Shown piece by piece: positions 53,701 to 62,396 of a stretch of 64,000 nt of DNA. A model generated the notes under the pieces. It saw only the letters and a list, made by a program, of their open reading frames with translations. It did not search any database and was not told the origin of the DNA. Positions within the stretch are counted from its first letter, which is position 1; each line of letters begins with the position of its first letter. A program made the translations under genes and the position numbers. Source of the DNA: BOG-908 sp963850605 (GTDB taxonomy: Bacteria > Pseudomonadota > Alphaproteobacteria > Acetobacterales > Acetobacteraceae); assembly GCA_963850605.1 (NCBI GenBank), contig CAWKLX010000003.1:186001-250000 (forward strand). Reading direction: 5' to 3'.

Positions 53701-56700
53701 CGCAGTAAGAAACAATGTCGCGGCGACCGAATCCTGCAAGATCAAGTCTTCGCCCCCTGTTTGGAAATTCGGTAGACTGGCCATGCTGGCAAGGCTAGTC
53801 GCATTGACGATACCACCCGCTGTCAACACAACGCCCGATATGACCGACCCCTCACTAAGGAGAGTAGAGGTCTGGGACGCCAAATCGGCGGTTATATGGG
53901 CGGCGGTGTCCGAAACACCGATTGCGAGATGAGGCCAGCCCGACGATGCGATCGTGGGTAAATCGGCAAGCGAGACACCTGAGACAGCAACGTGCGTGCC
54001 CGGTACGAGATGGCCAAGCACTGCGGCTAAAGCCGTATTACCCAATATAGCGACTGCCTGTGTGTCCGTCAGATCCAGAGTTCCATGAGTAACCGTGATT
54101 GCCCCCAAGAGATAGGCGCTTCCTGCAAGGACCGAATTCGGTGAGCTTAGGTCATCGACTATATTGCCCGTCGTGTCGCTGACGGCAATCGATATTGGCG
54201 CATGTGAAAGCGAGCTCAAACCGGAAAGCTGTGCAACCGAAGCTCCCGAGACGTTGAACATATGTCCGGTGACAAGGTCAATAAGTGAGCCCGCGCCGTC
54301 GTCGACATGCGGGGCAAGGGCTTCGGCGGCCGAAAGCGTAATGGCTCCACCTGATATATTGATGCCGGAAATCCGGCCGAGGTTACCGAGTTCAATGGTC
54401 AGATTGCTGACAACGTGAGCGGCGGTATCCGTAATGGAGATCGTGTCAGGCTCCACCGGAAGGCTAAGTACAGTCGTAATATCGGCAGCGGCGACGCTAG
54501 TCACGGCGAGGTGACCGCCAGTCGTTTTGCTGAGTACAGAACCCGCGCCGTCATCGACGTGCGGAGCAAGCAACTGCGCTTCGGTTAGGCTTATCGTCGA
54601 GTTGTCCGACACACCGATGGATATCAGGTGAGCGACATCCTGCAGCAGGCTTGACTGTGCAGAACCGAGATCGGCGGAAATGGCTGCGGCGGTGTCGTTT
54701 ACGGATATCTCCGATGGCGATACCTGAAGTGCTGTGAGGCGAGGTAAATCAGCTACATTGGCATTGATGACATCGACTTGGGCCCCGCTCAGAAATGAGA
54801 GTGCGGAGTTTATCCCGTCGTCGACGTGAGCACTGAGGGCGATTGCTGCCTCGAGGCTGACGGGCTGGCCGTCCGTCGACGTGATGTTGATTATCTGAGG
54901 CAAGGCAGCCAGGATGGCCGATGCGTTTCCCTGTGCGAGATCGGCGGTGATGTCCGCACTGGTGTCGGCTATCGTGATCGCATCCGGCGCATGGTATCGT
55001 CCAGCGACGAGTGCAAGGTGCGCGACGTCCACGTTGGTGGCGGTAATGCTACCGCTGAGCTTCGCCAGCGCCGAATTCGGGCCGTCGTCTATTCCAGCGG
55101 TGAGAAGCGAGGTTTGGGACAGGGACAATGGCTGTCCGTCGTTCGTCATAATCTGGCTGATTTGACCGAGATGGGCGACGATGACCGAGCCGTCGCCGGC
55201 CGACAAGTCCGCGTTAATGTGCGCAACGGTATCAGCAACCGTGATCGTGTAGGGTGCATTGATTTTGGCCAGGACGGACGCGTTGTCTGCAAGGGTGGCT
55301 ACCGACATGGACAGGGCGGGCGTGCCGGTATCGGTCAGCGTGATGGTCTGTAACCCAGTGATTTGCGTCAATGCCGTCAGACCCGAATTGACGTTTGCGG
55401 CCGTGTCCACAACCGTCACCTGTGAAGGCAGGGAATTCAAGGCCGTCTGCTGGGCGGTAATGTCGCTGGTGGAGCCCACAACCCGCACGGCTTGCAAGTG
55501 GCCATCCAAATTGAGGCGTGTGAGTGCCGCGAGATTCGCCGCAACTGCCGTGGCTGATCCCGCTACGATCAACGTGGTGCCCACGGTTAGACGGCTGTCG
55601 AGGGGAGCCAGCGCGGCTGCGGTGGTAACGGATTGTGTGTTGCCGTCTGTGAGGGTAATCTGCCCGATAACGGGCAGCATGGCCGCGAGTGTTGTCGCAT
55701 GCGCGGCTATATCGGCCGCCGTGTCCGCGACTGCGATCGTGGAGCCGGCTGCAAGCGACCCTTGCACGGGGAACAGGGAAGCTGCGACCGTGGCCGACAC
55801 GGATGCGCCGTCAGTCAGAGACACAACGAGCTGGCTGCCCAACGAGGACAGATCGGCAGCGTAGGCTCCTACGTTGGCCGAACTGTCGGTCACATGTATC
55901 GCGACGTGCGTTCGCAACGCGGCAAGGCCGGCGAGATTGGCGTCTACCTGGGCGGCGCTATCGGCGATTTGCAGCGCCGGACCGGCTAGTACCGCGGCGA
56001 GGCTGGAGAGCGAGGCGGCAAGTGCCGCGCCGACCGGGCTTGTATCGCTCAGCCGGATCGACGTGATCGCTTGCCCCAGTCCTGCAAGTGCACCGACTTG
56101 GGATGAGACATTGGAGGCAGTGTCGGTGATCGCCGCGGCGATCGATAGGGCGGCCAGTGCGTTGCTGGCGGCTACGACGCCCGCCGCGGTGTCCGTGACG
56201 CTGAGCCCAAAGCCGCCTGCCGAGAAATGGGAGCCGAGTGCCGCCAGCGATGTCGCGATCGCACCCGACACGGCACCGGACTGCGACAATGTGTAGCTCG
56301 GGTTAAGTGCGCCCCAGTTATGGGACGCCGCCGCTGCGAGATTTGCTGCGGTATCGACTAGGCCGATGCGTGCGGCCAACGCGATGCCGGCCGCATTGGC
56401 ACTATCTGTGAGCGCAGCGTAGCTGTCCTGAACCAGCAATTGGTCGCCGCCCTGGAAACTGAGCACGCCAGTGGCGGACAGGGTTGCGAGCGCATTGGCA
56501 GCCTGGGCATTGATGGGACCGGAATCGGTAACCATCACCTGTGTCGCGACCGGTAAGATCGCGGCGGCAAAGGAGGCGACGTGGGCTGCTGTATCCGCAA
56601 CGGTCAGTTGATAAGGACCGGCGCTGAAATGTGGAATGGATGCAAGCTGAGCCGCCACGGCGGCGGAAACTTGGGCGTTGCCGGATAGAGTGTCTTGATT

Positions 56701-58875
56701 GGCTGCTTGAACCAGCGGGCTGCCGGCCGATGCCGCCATGTTCGCAGCGCTGTCGATCACATCGACGTGGCCGCCGAGCGTGGCAAGCACGTTGGCACCG
56801 GCGGCGGTCAGATTGGCAACGGTATCGGCGATGGTGATGTGCGCGCCCTGAGTGGAGAAATGCGGCAGGCCCGCGAGTACCGCGGCCTGTGCCGCCGACA
56901 CGGATACGACACTGCCGGTAGGCAGAAGCTCCAGCGTAGCCGCAGCCGGCCCTGCTTGGCCGAGGGAGATCAGGTTGGCTACGCTGTCCTGAACCGTTAA
57001 CGAAACACCTTGCGCAACTGAGAAATTCGGCAATGCAGCAAGCGCAGCAGCTGTGCCAGCATTCACCGTGGCGCTGGTGCCCAATATCTCGACGTTTGCC
57101 AGGTCAAGCGCCGTTTCCGGCAGAGCGGCGAGATTGGCGGCCGTGTCTTGGCAGATCAGCGTGTGACCATTCTCGGCGAACTTGATGCCCAGGGCTGCAA
57201 GCTGGCCCAGCGTTGCAGCCGAAACCGATTGATTGCTGGAAAGCGAAAGAAGCGTAGCGGCGACCTGGATGCCATGCGGCAGGCCAAGCAGGTTGGTCGC
57301 TGTGTCGGTGACAAAAAGCTGGTGACCGCCGGTGGTGAACCCAGGTTCCGAAAACAGCGCCTGGGCCTGTTGTGCGGTGCAGCTCGCGTCAGCCGACAAT
57401 GATGTTGCGGTGACTTGCGACAGGGCAGCGGGAGACAGGGCCAGGAGATCTGGCGCGGTGTCGCTGACCGTGATCGCGTGGCCGGCAGCGGCGAAACCCG
57501 GAAGGTTCGTCAGATTCGTAAGCTGCGCGGCCGTCACGTTGGCGTCGGCGGACAGGGCTGTCGTGTGAATGAGGCTGAGGCTGCCGGTTAGTGCAAGCAG
57601 GTTCGAAGCCGTGTCGGACACCGTGATTGCGTGCCCAGCCGCGGACGGATTAGGCAGCGCGCGAAATGAGAGGAACTGCGAGGCGCTGACGGTGGCATCG
57701 GCAGTGAGCTGGACAGCGGCAGCTAGGCTCTCGGCCGAGGACGGCAAAGCGACGAGTGCATTGAGGGTGTCGGCAATTGTCAGGCTGTGACCCGCCAATG
57801 AAAAGTTGCCGCCGAGTACGGCCCCAATCTGCGCGAGGCCTAGCGCGTTTTGCGCGGAGATTGTGGCGTCCGCCGAGAGCGACGCGGCACTCGCGGCGCT
57901 CAGCCATGCGGAGCTGGTCGCCAGGAGGTTCGCCGCCGTGTCGGAAACCGTCAGCACGGTGCCAACGGCGCTGGAGAAGCCTGGCAGGTTGGCCAGCGAC
58001 GCAGCCGTAGCCGTTCCGACAGTGGCACTGGCGGCGAGCTGGGCATGACTGCCAGCCGCGTAATGGACCATCGGTCCGAGCAGCTGGGTGGACGTACCGG
58101 CCAACGTCCCGGAGGTGACCAGTATCTGGCCGAATCCATGGCCCAGTAAGCCGGTCAAACGCGGCGACAGGTTGGCGCCCGTGTCCGATATCGTCAGCGC
58201 ATGTGCGGCGGGGTTGAAGCCTGCCAATGTTAGCAGCGCGGCGGCGTCTGCGGCCGAAATGGCTGCGCCGTCATTAGTGACGGTGAAGGTAAGTGCCTGA
58301 TGCAGCTCGAGCGAGTCGAGCGAGGTTGCGTTGGTGGCAAGGTCGTGCGCGGCCGCAGCGATGTTCAACGTAGTGTGGCCGGGCGAGGGCACGAACATGA
58401 GCGTTTTGCCGTGTGTGATCAGGCCGTTCAGCTGTGTGGCGGGATAAGCGCCGAGCGAGCTGCCGTCGAGCTGGATGGTAACGGTCGAAAGTTGCGCAAA
58501 CCAGGCGGGGTGCGCAGCCAGCATGCCGACGATCTGCGTGGTGGTGTCAGTCAGGTTGATGTTGCCGGAAGGGCTCACCAGGAAACCGGGCAGCGCCTCC
58601 AACCCAGCTAGCTGCGCGACTGAGAGTGTGCAGGCCCCTGTCAGTTGCAGCGCCCCCGTGGCCGCATGCAGCTTTGAACCGAGCGGCACCAAGGCGGACA
58701 TCTGCGGAAAGGTCAACAGCGCAGGGCCGGAGACGGTGAACGAAGCCACCCGGGCGACCAGTGACGGATTTGGCAGGGCCGCGGCGATGTTTGCGCCGGT
58801 ATCGAGGACCAGAAGACCGCTGGCCTGGCTGGCGCGTGCCTGGGCGATCGTCACGGTCTGGGGCTGCGTGCTCAT
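50797..58875 (-). CDS. Giant beta-strand-repeat protein (about 2,692 aa), likely adhesin/surface protein
   Basis: ATG 58875 (AAAGGA 11 bases upstream) opens a protein of about 2,692 residues made almost only of repeats. The recurring core is hydrophobic-x-(V/I)-x-DTAANL or close variants (SDTASNL, ADTVANL, QDTAANL, TDTAAHV), about 40 copies, each followed by a helix-like stretch with LPxF or LAAL. Unit length is roughly 50-65 residues in the first and last parts. A middle block near residues 1250-1650 uses longer units with the motif APHVDDGAGS or similar. Such Ala/Thr/Asp-rich tandem units occur in very large alphaproteobacterial surface proteins. There is no signal peptide; the end (HTLSLDVAGQSPLTLLTLG, then EIVFKVHG) resembles type I secretion tails. 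No type I genes are nearby. A few Cys only. Confidence 0.8.
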   Translation of the reverse strand: MSTQPQTVTIAQARASQASGLLVLDTGANIAAALPNPSLVARVASFTVSGPALLTFPQMSALVPLGSKLHAATGALQLTGACTLSVAQLAGLEALPGFLVSPSGNINLTDTTTQIVGMLAAHPAWFAQLSTVTIQLDGSSLGAYPATQLNGLITHGKTLMFVPSPGHTTLNIAAAAHDLATNATSLDSLELHQALTFTVTNDGAAISAADAAALLTLAGFNPAAHALTISDTGANLSPRLTGLLGHGFGQILVTSGTLAGTSTQLLGPMVHYAAGSHAQLAASATVGTATAASLANLPGFSSAVGTVLTVSDTAANLLATSSAWLSAASAASLSADATISAQNALGLAQIGAVLGGNFSLAGHSLTIADTLNALVALPSSAESLAAAVQLTADATVSASQFLSFRALPNPSAAGHAITVSDTASNLLALTGSLSLIHTTALSADANVTAAQLTNLTNLPGFAAAGHAITVSDTAPDLLALSPAALSQVTATSLSADASCTAQQAQALFSEPGFTTGGHQLFVTDTATNLLGLPHGIQVAATLLSLSSNQSVSAATLGQLAALGIKFAENGHTLICQDTAANLAALPETALDLANVEILGTSATVNAGTAAALAALPNFSVAQGVSLTVQDSVANLISLGQAGPAAATLELLPTGSVVSVSAAQAAVLAGLPHFSTQGAHITIADTVANLTAAGANVLATLGGHVDVIDSAANMAASAGSPLVQAANQDTLSGNAQVSAAVAAQLASIPHFSAGPYQLTVADTAAHVASFAAAILPVATQVMVTDSGPINAQAANALATLSATGVLSFQGGDQLLVQDSYAALTDSANAAGIALAARIGLVDTAANLAAAASHNWGALNPSYTLSQSGAVSGAIATSLAALGSHFSAGGFGLSVTDTAAGVVAASNALAALSIAAAITDTASNVSSQVGALAGLGQAITSIRLSDTSPVGAALAASLSSLAAVLAGPALQIADSAAQVDANLAGLAALRTHVAIHVTDSSANVGAYAADLSSLGSQLVVSLTDGASVSATVAASLFPVQGSLAAGSTIAVADTAADIAAHATTLAAMLPVIGQITLTDGNTQSVTTAAALAPLDSRLTVGTTLIVAGSATAVAANLAALTRLNLDGHLQAVRVVGSTSDITAQQTALNSLPSQVTVVDTAANVNSGLTALTQITGLQTITLTDTGTPALSMSVATLADNASVLAKINAPYTITVADTVAHINADLSAGDGSVIVAHLGQISQIMTNDGQPLSLSQTSLLTAGIDDGPNSALAKLSGSITATNVDVAHLALVAGRYHAPDAITIADTSADITADLAQGNASAILAALPQIINITSTDGQPVSLEAAIALSAHVDDGINSALSFLSGAQVDVINANVADLPRLTALQVSPSEISVNDTAAAISADLGSAQSSLLQDVAHLISIGVSDNSTISLTEAQLLAPHVDDGAGSVLSKTTGGHLAVTSVAAADITTVLSLPVEPDTISITDTAAHVVSNLTIELGNLGRISGINISGGAITLSAAEALAPHVDDGAGSLIDLVTGHMFNVSGASVAQLSGLSSLSHAPISIAVSDTTGNIVDDLSSPNSVLAGSAYLLGAITVTHGTLDLTDTQAVAILGNTALAAVLGHLVPGTHVAVSGVSLADLPTIASSGWPHLAIGVSDTAAHITADLASQTSTLLSEGSVISGVVLTAGGIVNATSLASMASLPNFQTGGEDLILQDSVAATLFLTAATRSLAQSVVIDDSSAHVAASLDALQTALAGQFSINLTDSSPIISVTASQYQADRSILDAITNPGVTTVTGSANVLSQLAPALAGDGDISTVHVTDSAANVVANLNGLLSAAAKLHVTLTDASITANLVTPLLSIPTLSLSGLPVIDAGTQIAAVVEGGNAATLAYLNTYGALLSDSSPVSVADAAALESLSGFNLNGHSVVVWDTAQHLTTAAFAAALSNGLVSAIHLKTTNGAVSVSAQAAAALFALPGFSTLTPTGVANQLYVSDSAAHIDGVLGVLTANRGAIAGVVVNASGPVSDQTLADLQALQATVAPGVGLTVRDTAATIAANATVQSTGHSLAPVGWVLSGNATVSEATAAVLGSIPNFNTAGFLVTISLSADTPISVTDANELGNLAGSLNLNGYRLIVAGSVAQLAGLSSAALQLVTPALVDTAANVAALPVNSPLLRGTVEIAGTDPLTGSTVATLLGLIHSNGQGISPGALTIDGIHNVADTVANLRTLVSSMGWTMNAAEQADFQLVGLDTIAALTNPANTALLHTFNASTISGDTTVDALTAASLASVSAAIHFTKGGFHITVEDTASNLLNPSNSAGLASADTILLAGPDHADAADAESLLTMPHFQLTVPLTIIDSSANLLDGQLASIIQSSGFSSHVHIELAGPETLDAQTAASLVGLPNFADTHDLTISDDPSYLLNAASLAAETMASVVTLASDEVVSANSVLRLSELPHFTPGGFHLTLASNDFANAATLKAVADLGAAFQTDGHSVTMMSDALDLSPVEFTALQSDNISHNGYQLGFIPTAVFVNDTGDTLSLSGTGLAGGTVRLYASDGTLLATQTQAAAAFSISTNDVGAGHNFAVTESAPGAGGEGAPLIVLDAAALEAEVAAAGASFASSGAIQVDNGKAVNIYTTGTVPNLLQPALVYDPSAHTLSLDVAGQSPLTLLTLGTTTHPASLDAGEIVFKVHG

Positions 58876-58938
58876 TGAACGTATATCCTTTGCAAGCGTG
58901 ACGATGCGGGCCCGGCCGGGCAGCCGCTTGCGTGCAGG

Positions 58939-60228
58939 ATGGCAGCCGAAGATTGCAGAATGGTTAGGAGCGCGAGTGAAAGCGGCCTCGCGTGGTTCGC
59001 TCATAAAGAGCCGGTCGCCGTGCTCGGGGCCGGCCCGGCCGGCCTGATGGCGGCCGAGACGCTAGTCGGTCTCGGCGTCCCGGTCACAGTTTTCGATCGC
59101 ATGCCGTCCGCCGGCCGCAAGTTCCTGCTAGCTGGCCGTGGCGGGCTGAACCTCACGCATAGCGAACAGCTCGACCGTTTTCTGGCACGTTACGACGAAC
59201 GAAGCGGCTTCATGGCTCGCGCTGTCGGCGCGTTCCCGCCCGATCGGCTGCGGGCCTGGGCCGAGGCGTTGGGCCAGCCGACATTCGTCGGCAGTTCGGG
59301 CCGAGTGTTCCCGACCGGCATGAAAGCGGCGCCCTTGTTGCGCGCTTGGCTGCGGCGACTCGAGTCGCAGAGCGTGCGCCTGGCCACCCGGCATCGCTGG
59401 CTTGGCTGGACCGAGGCCGGGGGACTGCGGTTCGAAACGGCAGGCGGGTGGGCTGAGCGGCACCCGCCCGCCACCGTGCTGGCGCTCGGTGGCGCGTCCT
59501 GGCCGCGCATGGGGTCCGATGGCGCGTGGTTGCCGTATCTGCGGCAGCGCGGGGTCGAGGTTGCCTCGCTCCGGCCCAGCAATTGCGGCGTGGATGTTTC
59601 CTGGCCGCCCGAGCTCCTGGCGCGTGCCGAAGGTAGGCCGCTCAAGCGTATCGCGTTGGCGGTGGGCGAAGAGCAGGTCCGGGGCGAGGCGGTTATCACC
59701 CGGACCGGATTGGAGGGCGGCGCTGTATATGCACTTTCGGCGCCGATCCGGGCGGCGCTGGATCGGGATGGCACGGCATTCCTGCACCTCGACTTACGGC
59801 CCGATCTGCCGGCGTCCGAGCTGCAATCACGGGTGGACGGCCCGCGGCAGGGCCGATCGCTGTCCAACCACCTTCGCCGGGCCGGGTTCGACCCCGCAGC
59901 CGTCGCACTGGTGCAGATGGCGGCACATGCGGGCCGGGACCGCGCGGGGCTGGCTGCGCTGATCAAAAGCGTGGAGGTGCATGTCACCGGCCTGCAGCCA
60001 ATCGAGCGCGCCATTTCGTCCGCCGGCGGTATCATAGCCGGCGAACTGGACGGCCGCCTCATGCTGCGCCGGTTGCCCGGCGTGTTCGTCGCCGGCGAGA
60101 TGCTCGACTGGGACGCGCCCACGGGGGGCTACCTACTACAAGGCTGTTTCGCGACTGGAATGGCGGCAGGCCTTGGCGTGGCCGCGTGGCTGCGAGATCA
60201 GGCCACGGCCGCGATCGCCTCGCGGTAG
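58939..60228 (+). CDS. HI0933-type FAD-dependent flavoprotein (TIGR03862)
   Basis: 429 residues. VAVLGAGPAGLMAAETLVGLG is the FAD-binding dinucleotide motif, then PSAGRKFLLAGRGGLNLTHSE, typical of this flavoprotein group, plus VLALGGASWPRMGSDG and a C-terminal GVFVAGEMLDWDAPTGGYLLQGCF. Redox partner and substrate are unknown. ATG 58939 is 63 bases from the divergent giant gene start; ATG 58963 is an alternative. Confidence 0.88.
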   Translation: MAAEDCRMVRSASESGLAWFAHKEPVAVLGAGPAGLMAAETLVGLGVPVTVFDRMPSAGRKFLLAGRGGLNLTHSEQLDRFLARYDERSGFMARAVGAFPPDRLRAWAEALGQPTFVGSSGRVFPTGMKAAPLLRAWLRRLESQSVRLATRHRWLGWTEAGGLRFETAGGWAERHPPATVLALGGASWPRMGSDGAWLPYLRQRGVEVASLRPSNCGVDVSWPPELLARAEGRPLKRIALAVGEEQVRGEAVITRTGLEGGAVYALSAPIRAALDRDGTAFLHLDLRPDLPASELQSRVDGPRQGRSLSNHLRRAGFDPAAVALVQMAAHAGRDRAGLAALIKSVEVHVTGLQPIERAISSAGGIIAGELDGRLMLRRLPGVFVAGEMLDWDAPTGGYLLQGCFATGMAAGLGVAAWLRDQATAAIASR

Positions 60229-61634
60229 AGCGCCGCATATTGCCGCGCGGGTCCGGCCCATCCCACCTCCTGCGCCATGCCACGGGCCTGGAGACTCGCC
60301 CATTCCTCGGGCCTCGCCCACAATTCGGATACGCGGGACAGGGCACTGCGTAAGCCGGCGGCGGTGACAGGCGCGAACTGCACGCCGGTGGCCACGCCAG
60401 CCGCCCTGGCAGCCGGATTGGCATCGATGACCGTGTCGGCCAGCCCTCCCACGCGGCTGACCACCGGCACCGCGCCGTAGCGCAGCGCGCAAAGCTGGGT
60501 CAGGCCACACGGCTCGAACCGCGACGGCACCAGGATCGCGTCGCTACCGGCCTGAATCAGGTGGGCAAGCCTCTCGTTGTAGCCGAGCTGTACGCCGATG
60601 CGGCCGGGCCGTGCGGCGGCCGCGTTCGAGAATGCCTGCTGCAAGGCCGGATCGCCCGAGCCGAGCATCACCAGCTGCGCCCCGATTGCCTGGACCGTCT
60701 CGATGTTATCCAACAGCAAATCGAGGCCCTTTTGGTCGGACAGCCGGCTGATCACGCCCAGCACCAGGGCCGAAGAGTTCCGCGCTAGCCCAAAACCGGA
60801 CTGCAGGGCCGCCTTGCTTGCCGCGCGGCCGGAGACATCTTGTCTGTCGAAAGGTGCCGGCAAAAACGAGTCGGCAGCCGGGTTCCAAATATTGGTGTCT
60901 ATGCCGTTTAAAATGCCGGACAGGTCGCGCCCGCGCGCCCGGAGCAGCCCGTCCAGAGGCGCGCCACCCTCGGGCGTGCAGATCTCGGCGGCGTAGCTGG
61001 GCGAAACGGTGGTGATCCGGTCGGCGTAGTACAGGCCCGCCTTCAAAAAACCGATGCCGCCGAAGAACTCGACACCCTCGGTGGTGAAGGCACTTGCCGG
61101 AAGGCCCAGTGCGGGCAGCAGTCCGGGCGCCGCCCAACCGTGGAAGGCGAGGTTGTGTACGGTGAACACGCTGGCCGGCCTGGGCGCGCCTGACAGCGCC
61201 AGGTAGGCGGGCGCCAGGCCCGCCTGCCAGTCATGCGCGTGCACCACATCCGGCACAAAACCGGGCACGGCGCCGCGCCCCAGCAGGTAGGCGGCGTGGG
61301 ACAGGGCGGCGAACCGCACCGGGTTGTCCTGCCAATCCTGGCCACGCGCGTCTGCGTAGGGACCGCCGGGGCGTGCATAAAGGTGAGGCGCGTCCAGGAT
61401 GAACAAGCGCATCGCCCCCGTGCGCACGGCCACCAGCCTGGCCGGGCCGCCGAAAAACCACGGGTCCGACCAGACCTGATCGCCGGATGCCAGTGGCGCC
61501 TCCAGCGTGGGATAACCGGGCACCAGGCTGTGCATGTCGATGCCGAGCGCCTCCATCGCGCGCGGCAACGCGCCGGCGACGTCCGCCAGGCCGCCGGTCT
61601 TGATGAGCGGAAAAATCTCCGAGACGACGGACAA
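60198..61634 (-). CDS. glgA: Glycogen synthase
   Basis: ADP-glucose-dependent alpha-1,4-glucan chain elongation. 478 residues from TTG 61634. KTGGLADVAGALPRA is the ADP-glucose site, VVHAHDWQAGLAPAYL and FTVHNLAFHGW follow, and ISRLSDQKGLDLLLDN plus SRFEPCGLTQLCALRYGAVPVV with GGLADTV form the catalytic C-terminal part with the conserved Glu. Homology begins at LRVLSVVSEIFPL, slightly upstream of the TTG, with no ATG or GTG available. Its stop overlaps the flavoprotein end by 31 bases in convergent orientation. Confidence 0.93.
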   Translation of the reverse strand: MSVVSEIFPLIKTGGLADVAGALPRAMEALGIDMHSLVPGYPTLEAPLASGDQVWSDPWFFGGPARLVAVRTGAMRLFILDAPHLYARPGGPYADARGQDWQDNPVRFAALSHAAYLLGRGAVPGFVPDVVHAHDWQAGLAPAYLALSGAPRPASVFTVHNLAFHGWAAPGLLPALGLPASAFTTEGVEFFGGIGFLKAGLYYADRITTVSPSYAAEICTPEGGAPLDGLLRARGRDLSGILNGIDTNIWNPAADSFLPAPFDRQDVSGRAASKAALQSGFGLARNSSALVLGVISRLSDQKGLDLLLDNIETVQAIGAQLVMLGSGDPALQQAFSNAAAARPGRIGVQLGYNERLAHLIQAGSDAILVPSRFEPCGLTQLCALRYGAVPVVSRVGGLADTVIDANPAARAAGVATGVQFAPVTAAGLRSALSRVSELWARPEEWASLQARGMAQEVGWAGPARQYAALYREAIAAVA

Positions 61635-61719
61635 TACCCGCAGCCGCCGGTCGGGCGCCGCGGCCAGCGCGGGTTCTATCGCCGGCGCTTTCGTAGGCCG
61701 TCGGCTATCCTGGCGGCGA

Positions 61720-62367
61720 TCAAGCAGCTGCCAGCACCTTTTCTGGCGACCTGGCGCTGGCGATCACGCTAGGACGGACCGCCATACGGGCGAGCCAAGC
61801 AACCAGCCCTGGATGCAAGGCGAGTAGCTCGCGGCCCTCCGGTGCGCGCTCGAGAAAGTCGACATGCGGCAGCACCGCAACGTCGGCCAGGCTGATCGTG
61901 TCGCCGGTCAGGAAATCAGCCCCGCCCCGCAGCGTGTCGATCACGCGCAGCACCGTCCGGGCATTGGGCAAGGCGCCGGCCACGGCCGCCTCGTCCACCG
62001 GCACCCCTATCCTGGGCGCGATCACCCGGTTGAAGCCGATCGGGCGGGAGACGTCGGGCCATAAATAATTGTCCACGATGCACATGATCTGGTCCATGCG
62101 CGCCGCGCGCTGCGGGTCGTCGGGGATCAGCGCCGGTTCGGGCGCTTGACGATCGATGTGGCGCAAGATGGCGTTGGTTTCGTGCAGGTTAAAACCGTCA
62201 TCGACGATAGCGGGGATTTTGCCGAACGGGTGCAGCGACAGGTAGGGCTCCTGCTTGTGCTCGCCCAACTTGAACGGCGCCCAGGCCCAGGGCAGGCCCT
62301 TCTCGTCAAGTCCAATGCGCAACGCCCGCACGAAAGGGCTGCCGAATACGCCGTGAATGGTGATCAT
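61720..62367 (-). CDS. Glutathione S-transferase family protein
   Basis: 215 residues with thioredoxin-like N-domain (TIHGVFGSPFVRALRIGLDEKGL) holding the catalytic-type Ser in GSPFVR, HPFGKIPAIVDDGFNLHETNAILRHID as the glutathione-site segment, and an all-helical C-domain ending LVAWLARMAVRP. ATG 62367. It lies between glgC and glgA on the same strand, 29 bases past glgC, an unusual place for a GST. Confidence 0.9.
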   Translation of the reverse strand: MITIHGVFGSPFVRALRIGLDEKGLPWAWAPFKLGEHKQEPYLSLHPFGKIPAIVDDGFNLHETNAILRHIDRQAPEPALIPDDPQRAARMDQIMCIVDNYLWPDVSRPIGFNRVIAPRIGVPVDEAAVAGALPNARTVLRVIDTLRGGADFLTGDTISLADVAVLPHVDFLERAPEGRELLALHPGLVAWLARMAVRPSVIASARSPEKVLAAA

Positions 62368-62396
62368 GTGTGCCTTCCGTTGTTGCAGGCGCACCT

